From DASWUZ01 sp036401375 (GTDB lineage Bacteria; Acidobacteriota; Terriglobia; Terriglobales; Acidobacteriaceae): DNA of 64,000 bases. The notes below the pieces were generated by a model, which was given only the letters and a program-made list of their open reading frames with translations, was not told the DNA's origin and did not search any database. A program made the position numbers and the translations under genes. Positions 43,446-51,852 of this stretch are shown piece by piece (position 1 is the first letter of the stretch; each line of letters opens with the position of its first letter). Location of the stretch: NCBI GenBank assembly GCA_036401375.1, contig DASWVB010000002.1, positions 186,001-250,000 of the forward strand, written 5' to 3'.

Positions 43446-43772
43446 ATGCCACTACTTGAAGTCGTCCAAACCAAACACCTCAGCGCCTCCATTCGCCTCA
43501 CGGATTCGACCGCGATGCAAGTCGATCAGTACGCCGCTTTCATCCACGCATCCGCGAACGATGTCGTCGAACAGGCACTTGCCTATGTCTTCTCCAAAGA
43601 CCGTGAGTTCCAGGAATTCCTTCGCACTCCTGAAGCACAACGGATTACGCCGACACTTCGTGTTCGTCGTGCTACCGCGAATGATGGCTCCGAACCGGCC
43701 AAAAGAAAGCCGGTTTCCTCCGCATCTTCGCCGGTACAAGCACCTGCATTCGTGGCGGGATCAAAAGCATGA
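43446..43772 (+). CDS. Ribbon-helix-helix-like small protein
   Basis: 108-aa protein; the ATG follows AAGGAG. The N-terminal ~50 residues have ribbon-helix-helix character: strand H-L-S-A-S-I-R-L-T, then two helices S-T-A-M-Q-V-D-Q-Y-A-A-F and N-D-V-V-E-Q-A-L-A-Y-V-F. The tail is a disordered Ser/Ala/Pro-rich linker. It could be a transcriptional repressor or relaxosome component. It lies between the primase and the candidate oriT. Confidence 0.6.
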   Translation: MPLLEVVQTKHLSASIRLTDSTAMQVDQYAAFIHASANDVVEQALAYVFSKDREFQEFLRTPEAQRITPTLRVRRATANDGSEPAKRKPVSSASSPVQAPAFVAGSKA

Positions 43773-43835
43773 CCCGGCACATATCAGTGGCAGAGCCACA
43801 ACGGTGCTGCGCACCGGAAGAATGTTGACACTCCA

Positions 43836-43877
43836 TCCCTAGTAGGGAGCTGCTGAGTTTCCTGGGAAACTCAGCAG
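43836..43877. other. Tandem palindromes, candidate oriT region
   Basis: Two adjacent perfect inverted repeats in a 184-bp gene-free gap: TCCCTA-G-TAGGGA (43836-43848) and a 13-bp stem CTGCTGAGTTTCC/GGAAACTCAGCAG with a 2-nt loop (43850-43877). They lie just before the RHH relaxosome gene, virD4 and relaxase, the usual place of oriT. No T tract follows. A nick site cannot be named from sequence alone. Confidence 0.5.
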
Positions 43878-43956
43878 ATACCCGCTGATTCGATTCGACA
43901 TAGCGAAGATTCGGAAACTTATGAGTTCCCGAACTTTCGCTGGAAAGGTAGTCCAC

Positions 43957-44352
43957 ATGACGCTGCTTTCGACGGAATCTGGGCAGCCTCACCGGAAGGT
44001 GAGAGGACGAGCAAAGCGCAATATGACGCTCAACACCAAACTCACGGAATTGGAGTTCGCCGAAGTCGAACGGTTCTGTGAGTCGCATAGCGTGGCATTC
44101 AGTGAATGGGTGCGCGAGGTGGTATTGCGCGAGGTGCGCGGTTCTGAAGACCGGCCTGGGAGTGTGCCAATACTTGGCGAGATAGCCGGTCTCCGCTTGC
44201 TCCTTATTAACACCATGGAACCGCTTCTTCGTGGTGACAAGATGACGCCGGAGCAGTTCAAGGAGATGCTCCGGTACGTGAAAACCAACAAGCGCAGGGC
44301 GGCGGCAGACATGCTCGCTAGCTATGCAGAAGGGACGACGGAACAGCTATGA
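43957..44352 (+). CDS. Relaxosome RHH accessory protein, MobC-like
   Basis: 131-aa protein from the ATG at 43957 (GGAAAGG upstream); an in-frame ATG at 43921 lacks a ribosome site. After a basic N-terminus (H-R-K-V-R-G-R-A-K-R) comes a ribbon-helix-helix pattern: M-T-L-N-T-K-L-T strand, then helices E-F-A-E-V-E-R-F-C and S-E-W-V-R-E-V-V-L-R-E-V. A helical C-terminal half follows. This resembles MobC/TraJ-type proteins that bind oriT and help the relaxase. The stop overlaps the virD4 start by ATGA, tying it to the transfer genes. Confidence 0.75.
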   Translation: MTLLSTESGQPHRKVRGRAKRNMTLNTKLTELEFAEVERFCESHSVAFSEWVREVVLREVRGSEDRPGSVPILGEIAGLRLLLINTMEPLLRGDKMTPEQFKEMLRYVKTNKRRAAADMLASYAEGTTEQL

Positions 44353-46283
44353 CCGACACTCAATGGGGACGCAAAGAGACTATCGTTCGCCCACCTCACT
44401 ACCCCGTCTACAGCTTTACAGCAGTCTTTATTTCGATCATCGTCGTTGGCCTATGCGTTTATCTTCACACCACCTATGCCATGACGCCGCTGCAACGCTA
44501 TTACCTATCCTGCTATATCGAAACAAACATTCTTGGCACGGTTCGCGCAAGCAGCGATTACCAACTGGTGACAGTAGCCGACAGTTACCTTCATGCCCGG
44601 CCTGTCACCGAGGCCGACGTGCAACCCGGCTCTACGCCGCAGCCTGTGGGCAGGCCTATTCCTTTGGCACTCTCGAAAGCCGCGCGCGCTTCAGGAATTG
44701 CTTTGTTGTATCGCGGAGTCAAGACGAACTACCAGAATCGGCCTCTTCACGATTACTTGAGGCGTTTCGTCTATGAGGGTGAGAGCCTGCTGGCAATCTT
44801 CGGCGTGCCTCTGGGGTCTGGTCTGGCATTGTTCCTTTTCCAGCTCCCATTTGCCATTCGGAAGGACGTGCAACGGCTGAAAGAGATGAAATATGGGCGC
44901 TTGCTCAAAGGACCAGTCCTGGTATCGCCGAAAGGGTTCAATCGAGCTGTCAAAGGAGACGGCGTAGGCTTTCGCACTACCGAATCGAAAGATCTCATGC
45001 GTATTCCCCAGCGTGCGGAAGGTCAGCACATTGAACTGATGGGCGATACAGGTACGGGCAAAACGAGGCTCATCATGCAGCTTCTCGTTCAGATCAGAGA
45101 AAGGAGGCATTCAGCGATCGTCTACGATCCTGCCTGCGAGTTTGCGCAGCGATTCTACGACCCAAGTAAAGACGTCATCCTGAATCCTCTGGACGCCCGT
45201 TGCCCCTATTGGGGACCATCCGAAGAACTGCGCCGCCGTGCCGAAGCCAAGGCCATCGCCGCGTCGCTTTACCAGCCGACGACGGACAAAAAGGGCGAGT
45301 TTTTCACCGAGACCCCGCAGAAAATCTTTGCCCATCTGCTGACCTTCGGCCCAAGTCCGCAGGAGTTGGTGGAATGGATGGCGAACCCCGATGAGATCGA
45401 CCGCCGTGTCCAAAACACGGAGATGGCGATGATGATTGCGAAGGGCGCACAACAGCAGCGAAACGGTGTCCTTGCCTCGCTTGGACTGATTGCAGACAGT
45501 CTGCGATTGCTGCCCAAAAAGGACGGCACCAAGAATCACTGGAACGCCACGGAGTGGGCAGAACATCGTAAAGGGTGGATATTCCTCACTTCGAAGCCGA
45601 GTGAGCGCGAAGCCCTGCGTCCGCTGCATAGTCTTTGGATCGACCTGCTCGTATTGCGTCTATTGAATGAGCCAAAGGATAGCCAACATCCGGTCTGGTT
45701 TGTGCTGGACGAACTCGCCAGCCTACAGCGGTTGCCACAGCTTCACACTGCCATTACCGAGAACAGAAAATCCAAGAATCCGCTCGTGCTTGGTTTTCAG
45801 GGCAAGGCGCAGCTTGAAATGATCTACGGACACTTGGCCGAGGTGATGTTATCGCAACCGACGACCAAGATTTTCCTGCGCACCACAGAGCCAAAGGCGG
45901 CCGAGTGGGTCTCGAACGCCATCGGCAAGATTGAGATCGAGCGATTGCGGGAAACACACTCTACTGGCCTGAGGGCAGGTAACAATTACAGTATCGAGCG
46001 GCAGGTCGAACCGCTGGTTCTCGACTCGGAAATCTCCGGCCTTCCCGACAAACACGCTTTTCTCAAGCTGGGGAATCATGTCGCACGCTTCGCGTTTGCG
46101 TATCACGACATTCCCGCCACTCAGCCTGCATTCGTGCCGCGTCCTCTGGACGACGATGACCTTACCTTCGATCCCAAAACGCTTAGAAAAAGGCCACCGC
46201 AATCTGCTGAATTAACGGAGACAACCGTTCGCGGCGATGGTGAGGACGAACCAGTCGAGACAGGATTCTCATTGGGAGACTGA
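44349..46283 (+). CDS. virD4: VirD4-type coupling protein
   Basis: 644-aa inner-membrane ATPase that links the relaxosome to the secretion channel. Two N-terminal transmembrane helices (about 21-45 and 150-175) enclose a periplasmic loop. Walker A is G-D-T-G-T-G-K-T (232-239), and Walker B-like W-F-V-L-D-E-L-A-S lies near 452-460. The TraG/TraD-type C-terminal part ends in an acidic tail. Length and layout fit the TrwB/TraD/VirD4 family. The relaxase gene starts 2 bp after its stop. Confidence 0.94.
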   Translation: MTDTQWGRKETIVRPPHYPVYSFTAVFISIIVVGLCVYLHTTYAMTPLQRYYLSCYIETNILGTVRASSDYQLVTVADSYLHARPVTEADVQPGSTPQPVGRPIPLALSKAARASGIALLYRGVKTNYQNRPLHDYLRRFVYEGESLLAIFGVPLGSGLALFLFQLPFAIRKDVQRLKEMKYGRLLKGPVLVSPKGFNRAVKGDGVGFRTTESKDLMRIPQRAEGQHIELMGDTGTGKTRLIMQLLVQIRERRHSAIVYDPACEFAQRFYDPSKDVILNPLDARCPYWGPSEELRRRAEAKAIAASLYQPTTDKKGEFFTETPQKIFAHLLTFGPSPQELVEWMANPDEIDRRVQNTEMAMMIAKGAQQQRNGVLASLGLIADSLRLLPKKDGTKNHWNATEWAEHRKGWIFLTSKPSEREALRPLHSLWIDLLVLRLLNEPKDSQHPVWFVLDELASLQRLPQLHTAITENRKSKNPLVLGFQGKAQLEMIYGHLAEVMLSQPTTKIFLRTTEPKAAEWVSNAIGKIEIERLRETHSTGLRAGNNYSIERQVEPLVLDSEISGLPDKHAFLKLGNHVARFAFAYHDIPATQPAFVPRPLDDDDLTFDPKTLRKRPPQSAELTETTVRGDGEDEPVETGFSLGD

Positions 46284-46285
46284 CG

Positions 46286-49009
46286 ATGCTCACTATCTCA
46301 AAACCGCTGTCGGCTGCGCAGGCGCAGACCTATCACGCCAAGGAGTTCACGTCTGCCGAACAGAACTATTGGAAGCAGGATGACCGGACTTTGGGCGAAT
46401 GGCATGGCAAGCTGGCTGAAAAGTTCGGCCTCGCTGGAGCTGTGGCAGAAGAACACTTTGCGCGGCTCGCGGACGGCCAGCACCCCTTTACCGCCGAGCA
46501 GCTTGTACGTCATCGCGTCGTCCAAGAGTATGAGGGCACAGATGGGAAGCCAGTCGCGCCGGTGGAACACCGTGCGGGATGGGACGCCACGTTTTCCGCA
46601 CCTAAATCAGTTTCTCTCACCGCTCTGGTCGGAGGGGATGACCGGGTGCGGGACGCGCACCGGGCAGCGGTGAACACCGCTTTGAATGAGCTGGAGCGGT
46701 ACACACAAGTCCGGATCGGCGGCAATAGCGCCGCCGAAACCACAGGCGAATTCGTCGCTGCCAAGTTCGAGCATGACACTGCCCGCCCCGTGGACGGTTA
46801 TGCCGCGCCGCAGCTCCATACACATGCCGTCATCTTCAACGTCACCGAGCGCGACAACGGGCAAACGCGGGCATTGCAGGAGCGCGGCCTGTTCGAGTCA
46901 CAACAGTTTGCGACTGCTGTGTATCAGTCTGAATTGACCTATCGACTTCGCAATCTTGGCTATGAAATCGAGCCGGGGCGCAGCGGGGCACCGGAGATCA
47001 AAGGCTATTCGCAGGAATACCTCGACGCTTCCAGCCCTCGCAGCCAGCAGATACGTGAGCACCTGGAAAAGACCGGCTATCAGGGGCCGGAGGCCGCCCA
47101 GATCGCGGCGCACTCTACCCGTGACCGCAAAGAGATTCACTCGCCAGCCGAGGTACTGAACGCTCACCGGCAGATCGCCGCCGAGTTCGGCAAGCAAGCC
47201 GACAGAGTCGTGATGGAGGCGCGGGAGCGTGCGCAAGGATTTGCGCCAGAGCACGACCGCGAGAGATCGCAACAGGCTGCACGGCAGGCGGTCATCTATG
47301 CCCGCGACCGCAGCTTTGAAAGCGAAGCAGTCATCGACGAACGCGAGCTTTACCGCGATGCTCTGCGTCGCGGTATGAGTGAAACGACATACTCCGAAGT
47401 TCGCGCCGGATTTGAGGCTCGCATTGCCGCAGGGGAGTTCCAGCTTGTGCCCGGAAAAAAGCATGACTCAGGTCGGAGCTTCACGACAGCCGAGGCGATC
47501 CGAGCCGAGATAGAAATCCTGCGCCAGATGCAACAGGGGCAGGGTCGCGCCGAGCAGATCATGTCCATACAAGCTGCCGTCGCGCATACCCAACAGCAGC
47601 AACACCTGAATACCGGACAGCGGTCTGCCGCCGAGAAGATTTTGACCTCGCGCGATGTCGTGCAAGGATTGGAGGGTCGGGCTGGTGTCGGGAAAACGAC
47701 CCTCCTAAAATCGGTACGTGAAGCAGCCGAAAAACGTGGATATGTCGTCGAAGGCTTTGCCCCGACATCCCGCGCCGCCAACCAGCTCCGCGATGCCGGA
47801 ATCTCCGCAGACACGCTACAGGCTTTCCTCGTTCGTTCCGGCCAACCGAACCCTGACCGTCACCTTTACATGGTCGATGAATCCAGTCTCGCCAGCACGA
47901 AACAGATGCGTGACTTCCTCGCCAAGCTCGAATCCAATGATCGCGTGTTGCTCATCGGAGACACCCGCCAGCATCAGGGCGTCGAAGCGGGCAAGCCCTT
48001 CGAGCAGTTGGTCAATGCCGGGATGAAGACCGCCCAGCTTGACCGGATTGTGCGTCAACGAGCAGCCCCGGAACTGCTTAAGGCGGTCGAACATCTGTCG
48101 CGTGGCGAGGTCGCCGAGGGCGTTGCCCTCTTGGAACAACAGGGCCGTGTTACCGAGATTTCCGATACCCAGCAGCGCATCGCGGCGATTGCGCGAAGCT
48201 ACGCCGCCAACCCGGACAACACCATTGTCGTCTCCCCCGACAACGCTTCGCGCCGTCAGATCAACCAGGCGGTGCGCTCCGAATTGCAGGCCCTCGGAAC
48301 AGTCGCCACGGAAAATCATGCGATGCGCGTGCTCGCTACCCGTTCCGACATGACCGGGGCAGACCGAACCTGGGCGGCTCGCTATGCCATCGATGACGTA
48401 CTCCACTATCCGCGTGGCAGTCAGGACATTGGCATTGAAAAGCAAAGCTATACCAAGGTCATCGCCACCCAACCCAAAGACAACCTGCTCACCGTGCAGA
48501 AAGAGGACGGAACCACGGTCACGTACAACCCTGCGCGGTTATATGGCGTGACAGTCTACCGCGAGTTAGAACGAGAGTTTAGCGTGGGTGATCGTCTAAG
48601 TTTCACAGCTCCGTCTAAAGAGCTAGGCGTTGCCAACCGCGATCTTGGCACCGTGCAACGCATCGACAAAGACGGTCAGTTCTCCGTAAAGATGGACAAC
48701 GGCAAAGCGGTCAGCTTCGACGCTAACCAGATGCGCCACTTCGATCATGGGTACGCAGTCACCAGTCATAGCTCCCAGGGACTCACGGCGGAACGTGTCA
48801 TGGTGAACCTCGATAGCCACATCCATGAGGACCTCATCAACAAAAGATTCGCATACGTGGCCGTGTCGCGGGGATCGCATGATGCCCATATCTACACAGA
48901 TAATGCAGCGTCTCTTGTCAGCAAGCTATCTCACGACCTAGTGAAGTCGTCCGCGCTCGAAGCCGGGCAGCAGTTTGCCACGGATCAAGGTGCGCCCTTG
49001 CAACTGTAA
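46286..49009 (+). CDS. trwC: MobF-family relaxase-helicase
   Basis: 907-aa TrwC/TraI-type protein that nicks oriT, stays covalently bound to the 5' end and unwinds the strand. The relaxase domain (1-300) has candidate nucleophiles Tyr16 and Tyr28, and the three-His metal site His163 with His178-x-His180 (L-H-T-H-A-V). The helicase half has Walker A G-R-A-G-V-G-K-T near 464-471, M-V-D-E-S-S-L-A (Walker B) and motif V-T-S-H-S-S-Q-G-L-T (SF1B, RecD-like) near 830. It is shorter than F TraI and close to TrwC (966 aa). It follows virD4 by 2 bp. Confidence 0.95.
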   Translation: MLTISKPLSAAQAQTYHAKEFTSAEQNYWKQDDRTLGEWHGKLAEKFGLAGAVAEEHFARLADGQHPFTAEQLVRHRVVQEYEGTDGKPVAPVEHRAGWDATFSAPKSVSLTALVGGDDRVRDAHRAAVNTALNELERYTQVRIGGNSAAETTGEFVAAKFEHDTARPVDGYAAPQLHTHAVIFNVTERDNGQTRALQERGLFESQQFATAVYQSELTYRLRNLGYEIEPGRSGAPEIKGYSQEYLDASSPRSQQIREHLEKTGYQGPEAAQIAAHSTRDRKEIHSPAEVLNAHRQIAAEFGKQADRVVMEARERAQGFAPEHDRERSQQAARQAVIYARDRSFESEAVIDERELYRDALRRGMSETTYSEVRAGFEARIAAGEFQLVPGKKHDSGRSFTTAEAIRAEIEILRQMQQGQGRAEQIMSIQAAVAHTQQQQHLNTGQRSAAEKILTSRDVVQGLEGRAGVGKTTLLKSVREAAEKRGYVVEGFAPTSRAANQLRDAGISADTLQAFLVRSGQPNPDRHLYMVDESSLASTKQMRDFLAKLESNDRVLLIGDTRQHQGVEAGKPFEQLVNAGMKTAQLDRIVRQRAAPELLKAVEHLSRGEVAEGVALLEQQGRVTEISDTQQRIAAIARSYAANPDNTIVVSPDNASRRQINQAVRSELQALGTVATENHAMRVLATRSDMTGADRTWAARYAIDDVLHYPRGSQDIGIEKQSYTKVIATQPKDNLLTVQKEDGTTVTYNPARLYGVTVYRELEREFSVGDRLSFTAPSKELGVANRDLGTVQRIDKDGQFSVKMDNGKAVSFDANQMRHFDHGYAVTSHSSQGLTAERVMVNLDSHIHEDLINKRFAYVAVSRGSHDAHIYTDNAASLVSKLSHDLVKSSALEAGQQFATDQGAPLQL

Positions 49010-49072
49010 GATGCCTCACTAGTTTAGGCTAAATCCATGCGCCCTCCTCGAAGGTGCTCAAGGTGCATCAAC

Positions 49073-50365
49073 ATGCCGATGGGTCCGATCCTTATATTCG
49101 ACAAATCGACGTTACAAGGTCTCAATCCCGATGAAGCTGTGTGGCTCGATAACTTCTTCATGAGTAACATCACGCCATTGTTTTATACAGAAACTCTCGC
49201 CGACCTCACCAAAGAAATGAGAAATGGCCGTACAGCTGAGCAGATTGTCGGCGAGATCGCTTACAAGACGCCGGACATGCAATCACGGGCCAATGTGCAT
49301 CACATGGCGCTCGTGTGGGGAGAACTCATGGGCAAAGGTGACATCAAGATGGTCGGTTTCCCGATACTCGGCAGAGGACAACCTGTGATGCTTGAGGGAT
49401 GCACGGGCATTGTGTACAAGCAGAGTCCTGAAGCCGAAGCACTGAACCGCTGGCGCGAAGGGCAGTTCCTTGAAGTCGAACGGGGCTACGCGAAGAAGTG
49501 GCGCGAAGAGTTAGATGCAGTAGATTTGAACGCAATGCAAATCAGCTTCACCGAGATTTGGGAGAAGGCTGGACGGCCACGCACGCTGGAAGAAATCAGG
49601 AACCTTGCTGACAACATTGTCGACGGCCCGGAACAGCAAGCCGTTCTTATCCTGGGCTTGACACTCTGCATGATGGGACAAGAGTGGGTTGAGCAAATCT
49701 TAGCTCGGTGGGAAAGCCTCGGTAAACCGAACGTCCGCACCTTCGCTCCCTATTTCACGCATGTCTTGACGGTTGACCTCACGTTTTATTTAGCCATAAC
49801 CGCTGGCCTGATCGGAAGTGAGCGGAAGAGCAACCGCGCAGATGCAGCGTACCTATATTATTTGCCCTTCTGCATGGTGTTCAGCTCCAGGGACAAATTG
49901 CATGCAAAGCTCGTTCCTTTATTTTTGCGCCAAGATCAAAGCTTCGTCGACGGGACTGCACTCAAAGCCGATCTTAAGAAACTCGATGAACACTATTCAG
50001 CCCTTCCCGATGACGTGAAATCGGAGGGCTTATACTCCTTCGCGCCTTATCCCCCCTTGGAAGGCGCGTTCCTTGTAACGGAACTGTGGCAGAAGCACAT
50101 GAAGAAGCCGGATAGCTATGGAGATCCTGATCCAGCAGCCTTTACTGGTAAGACTCTCAACGTGCCACCTGCCGGGAGCGATCCAGAGGAAATCAAAAAA
50201 GTTCTTGATGCGTTTGAGGCGGAAGCAATTCCCGCAGGCCCTGATGCTGATATCGCTCTCGAAAATGCAGCTGTCGTAACGTTTCAGAGCTTCATCATCC
50301 CAAAGAAAGGAAAATGGCTACGGGTTCCATCGAGTGTATTTGAGAAGGGCTCGGAAAAGGGGTGA
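49073..50365 (+). CDS. PIN-like domain hypothetical protein
   Basis: 430-aa protein from the ATG at 49073 (AAGGTG about 10 nt upstream; the frame is open from 49037). The start I-L-I-F-D-K-S-T, T-E-T-L-A-D-L (about 35-41), and a later K-S-N-R-A-D-A-A-Y-L-Y-Y-L-P-F-C-M-V-F-S-S-R-D segment recall a PIN-type nuclease fold with acidic residues in order (Asp, Glu, Asp, Asp). No antitoxin gene is adjacent. It is the first cargo gene after the relaxase. RNase activity is inference; the C-terminal ~130 residues are unrecognised. Confidence 0.6.
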   Translation: MPMGPILIFDKSTLQGLNPDEAVWLDNFFMSNITPLFYTETLADLTKEMRNGRTAEQIVGEIAYKTPDMQSRANVHHMALVWGELMGKGDIKMVGFPILGRGQPVMLEGCTGIVYKQSPEAEALNRWREGQFLEVERGYAKKWREELDAVDLNAMQISFTEIWEKAGRPRTLEEIRNLADNIVDGPEQQAVLILGLTLCMMGQEWVEQILARWESLGKPNVRTFAPYFTHVLTVDLTFYLAITAGLIGSERKSNRADAAYLYYLPFCMVFSSRDKLHAKLVPLFLRQDQSFVDGTALKADLKKLDEHYSALPDDVKSEGLYSFAPYPPLEGAFLVTELWQKHMKKPDSYGDPDPAAFTGKTLNVPPAGSDPEEIKKVLDAFEAEAIPAGPDADIALENAAVVTFQSFIIPKKGKWLRVPSSVFEKGSEKG

Positions 50366-50422
50366 CTCCACCGACGAACCGATCCGATTCAGTCGTGGTG
50401 CCTGAGCATCATCAATGATGAT

Positions 50423-51037
50423 TTAAAAAAGCGAAGACACCGTATTTGGATGTTCTCGGTCACGGCATTCCCACATCCAGCAAATCGCGAATTGCCTGTT
50501 GAAGATACCAATTGAGGTTGGATCGATCGCCGACGCGGTGACGCGTGTGACATAGGTTGTGGTTTCCGGTTTCGCTTCAATCGGGCAGTCCCGGACCACT
50601 TCTGAGAAATGTCTAAGGAATGATCGCCACCAGTCGTCATCCTTTATTGCGTCGGTAGGAATATCGCTCTGTTCACAAGCAACGACGAATTGTTGGCGAA
50701 ATCGGGTATGTTCGCAAAATTCGACGAGTTCAGGAATGCCTGCTTGGCTGACGCCGACTGGTTCATGTCGATAGCGTGTTTCATATCTATCGAAAAGCAA
50801 CGTGATGGCCTTGGCTGATTCACGATTGAGCTTTGAATGTGCAGCCCAATCGCAACTGAACATCAACGCTCGATAGCGCGTGTCCTTATCTAGTCCCTGT
50901 GTCTCAAGCAGCTTTCGAAGTTCGACCAAGATATAAACGACTTGTCGTTCAGAGACGATCTCCTGCCCTAGTTCCTTCGTGAGCTTGTTGGTGATGTCGG
51001 ATTTCATATGAGCAATTTCATTCTTTCTCCTGAGCAT
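50423..51037 (-). CDS. Unknown protein, last gene of nuclease-NTPase operon
   Basis: 204-aa protein without signal or membrane segment. It looks mostly helical (Q-V-V-Y-I-L-V-E-L-R-K-L-L, A-L-M-F-S-C-D-W-A-A-H-S-K-L) with a C-terminal part rich in aromatic residues and Thr. I recognise no domain. It starts 11 bp after the stop of the 267-aa gene; an in-frame ATG at 51007 is an alternative start. As the fourth gene of a tightly packed operon headed by an ART-like gene and a nuclease-NTPase, it is probably an accessory of that system. Confidence 0.65.
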   Translation of the reverse strand: MLRRKNEIAHMKSDITNKLTKELGQEIVSERQVVYILVELRKLLETQGLDKDTRYRALMFSCDWAAHSKLNRESAKAITLLFDRYETRYRHEPVGVSQAGIPELVEFCEHTRFRQQFVVACEQSDIPTDAIKDDDWWRSFLRHFSEVVRDCPIEAKPETTTYVTRVTASAIDPTSIGIFNRQFAICWMWECRDREHPNTVSSLF

Positions 51038-51048
51038 TTAGCGCTCTG

Positions 51049-51852
51049 CTAACCCCGCCAGGGGGACATTTGATCCGCAATTTCGCATCCCACAAAGGAC
51101 TTTGCGAGTTTTTCCTCGTTTTCCTTGCAAGCCTTTCGGATCTCATCGCGATTGCTCCGAAAGAACCTGCATCTTGGGTCATCCTCTGCCAAGACCGCCA
51201 GTTCTTCGTGACACCAAAGCCAGCAGCGCCGGTCGGCAATCGTCAGAAACAAACGGAATGCAGCCCAAGCTGCATCGAGGTCAGTAAGCTCACAGAACTT
51301 CCTGAACCAGTGATGTGCATCACGTTCTGATTTCACTCGCCTCTGCGCAATTCTTAGGACACTCCGGTACCAAGAATCGTCATCCTTCGTTGGTTCTGTC
51401 AGCCACCGGGCTGCCGGCTCCACATCGAGAAAACCACGAATGCTAACCGCACGCGCCTCTTCAAACGCAGATCCCGACAGCAAGTCACGAGTTATGACTT
51501 CATCGAGCCACTTTGCCGAGTCTTCACCCGAAAGGCGCACTTTGATAGCGAGTTCCAGTAGGTCAAGGTCCGACGAGCATCCCGCAAGCTCTTCATCCCA
51601 GAATGACCGCAACTCTGGTGTTTCTGCACTCCCGAAGGCGTCGATATCCAGTTGGTTGAGTTGAGTGTCTGCATCAATGATGCGAACTCCATAGCCCATC
51701 GAGCGGAGTATCCGGAAGAGCGCTATAGCGTCACCTCCCCGGTCTTTCTTCGAGAAGAGAACCTCTGCCAAAGCGGTGTAATACGAAACCGATGTAAACG
51801 GGACCCTCGGCGCTTCTTGCTCTAAGAGCAAGCGCAGGCTGACATCGATCAT
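51049..51852 (-). CDS. Unknown helical protein in nuclease-NTPase operon
   Basis: 267-aa protein. Its start overlaps the stop of the 1275-aa NTPase gene by ATGA-type coupling (51849-51852). Composition is mostly helical with many Trp, Asp and Arg residues (for example D-D-D-S-W-Y-R-S-V-L-R-I-A-Q-R-R and C-W-L-W-C-H-E-E-L). No transmembrane segment, signal or known motif. The repeated E-L/D-L/W pattern could reflect short helical repeats similar to those in the NTPase C-terminus. Function unknown; co-translation implies a protein partner of the NTPase. Confidence 0.7.
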   Translation of the reverse strand: MIDVSLRLLLEQEAPRVPFTSVSYYTALAEVLFSKKDRGGDAIALFRILRSMGYGVRIIDADTQLNQLDIDAFGSAETPELRSFWDEELAGCSSDLDLLELAIKVRLSGEDSAKWLDEVITRDLLSGSAFEEARAVSIRGFLDVEPAARWLTEPTKDDDSWYRSVLRIAQRRVKSERDAHHWFRKFCELTDLDAAWAAFRLFLTIADRRCWLWCHEELAVLAEDDPRCRFFRSNRDEIRKACKENEEKLAKSFVGCEIADQMSPWRG

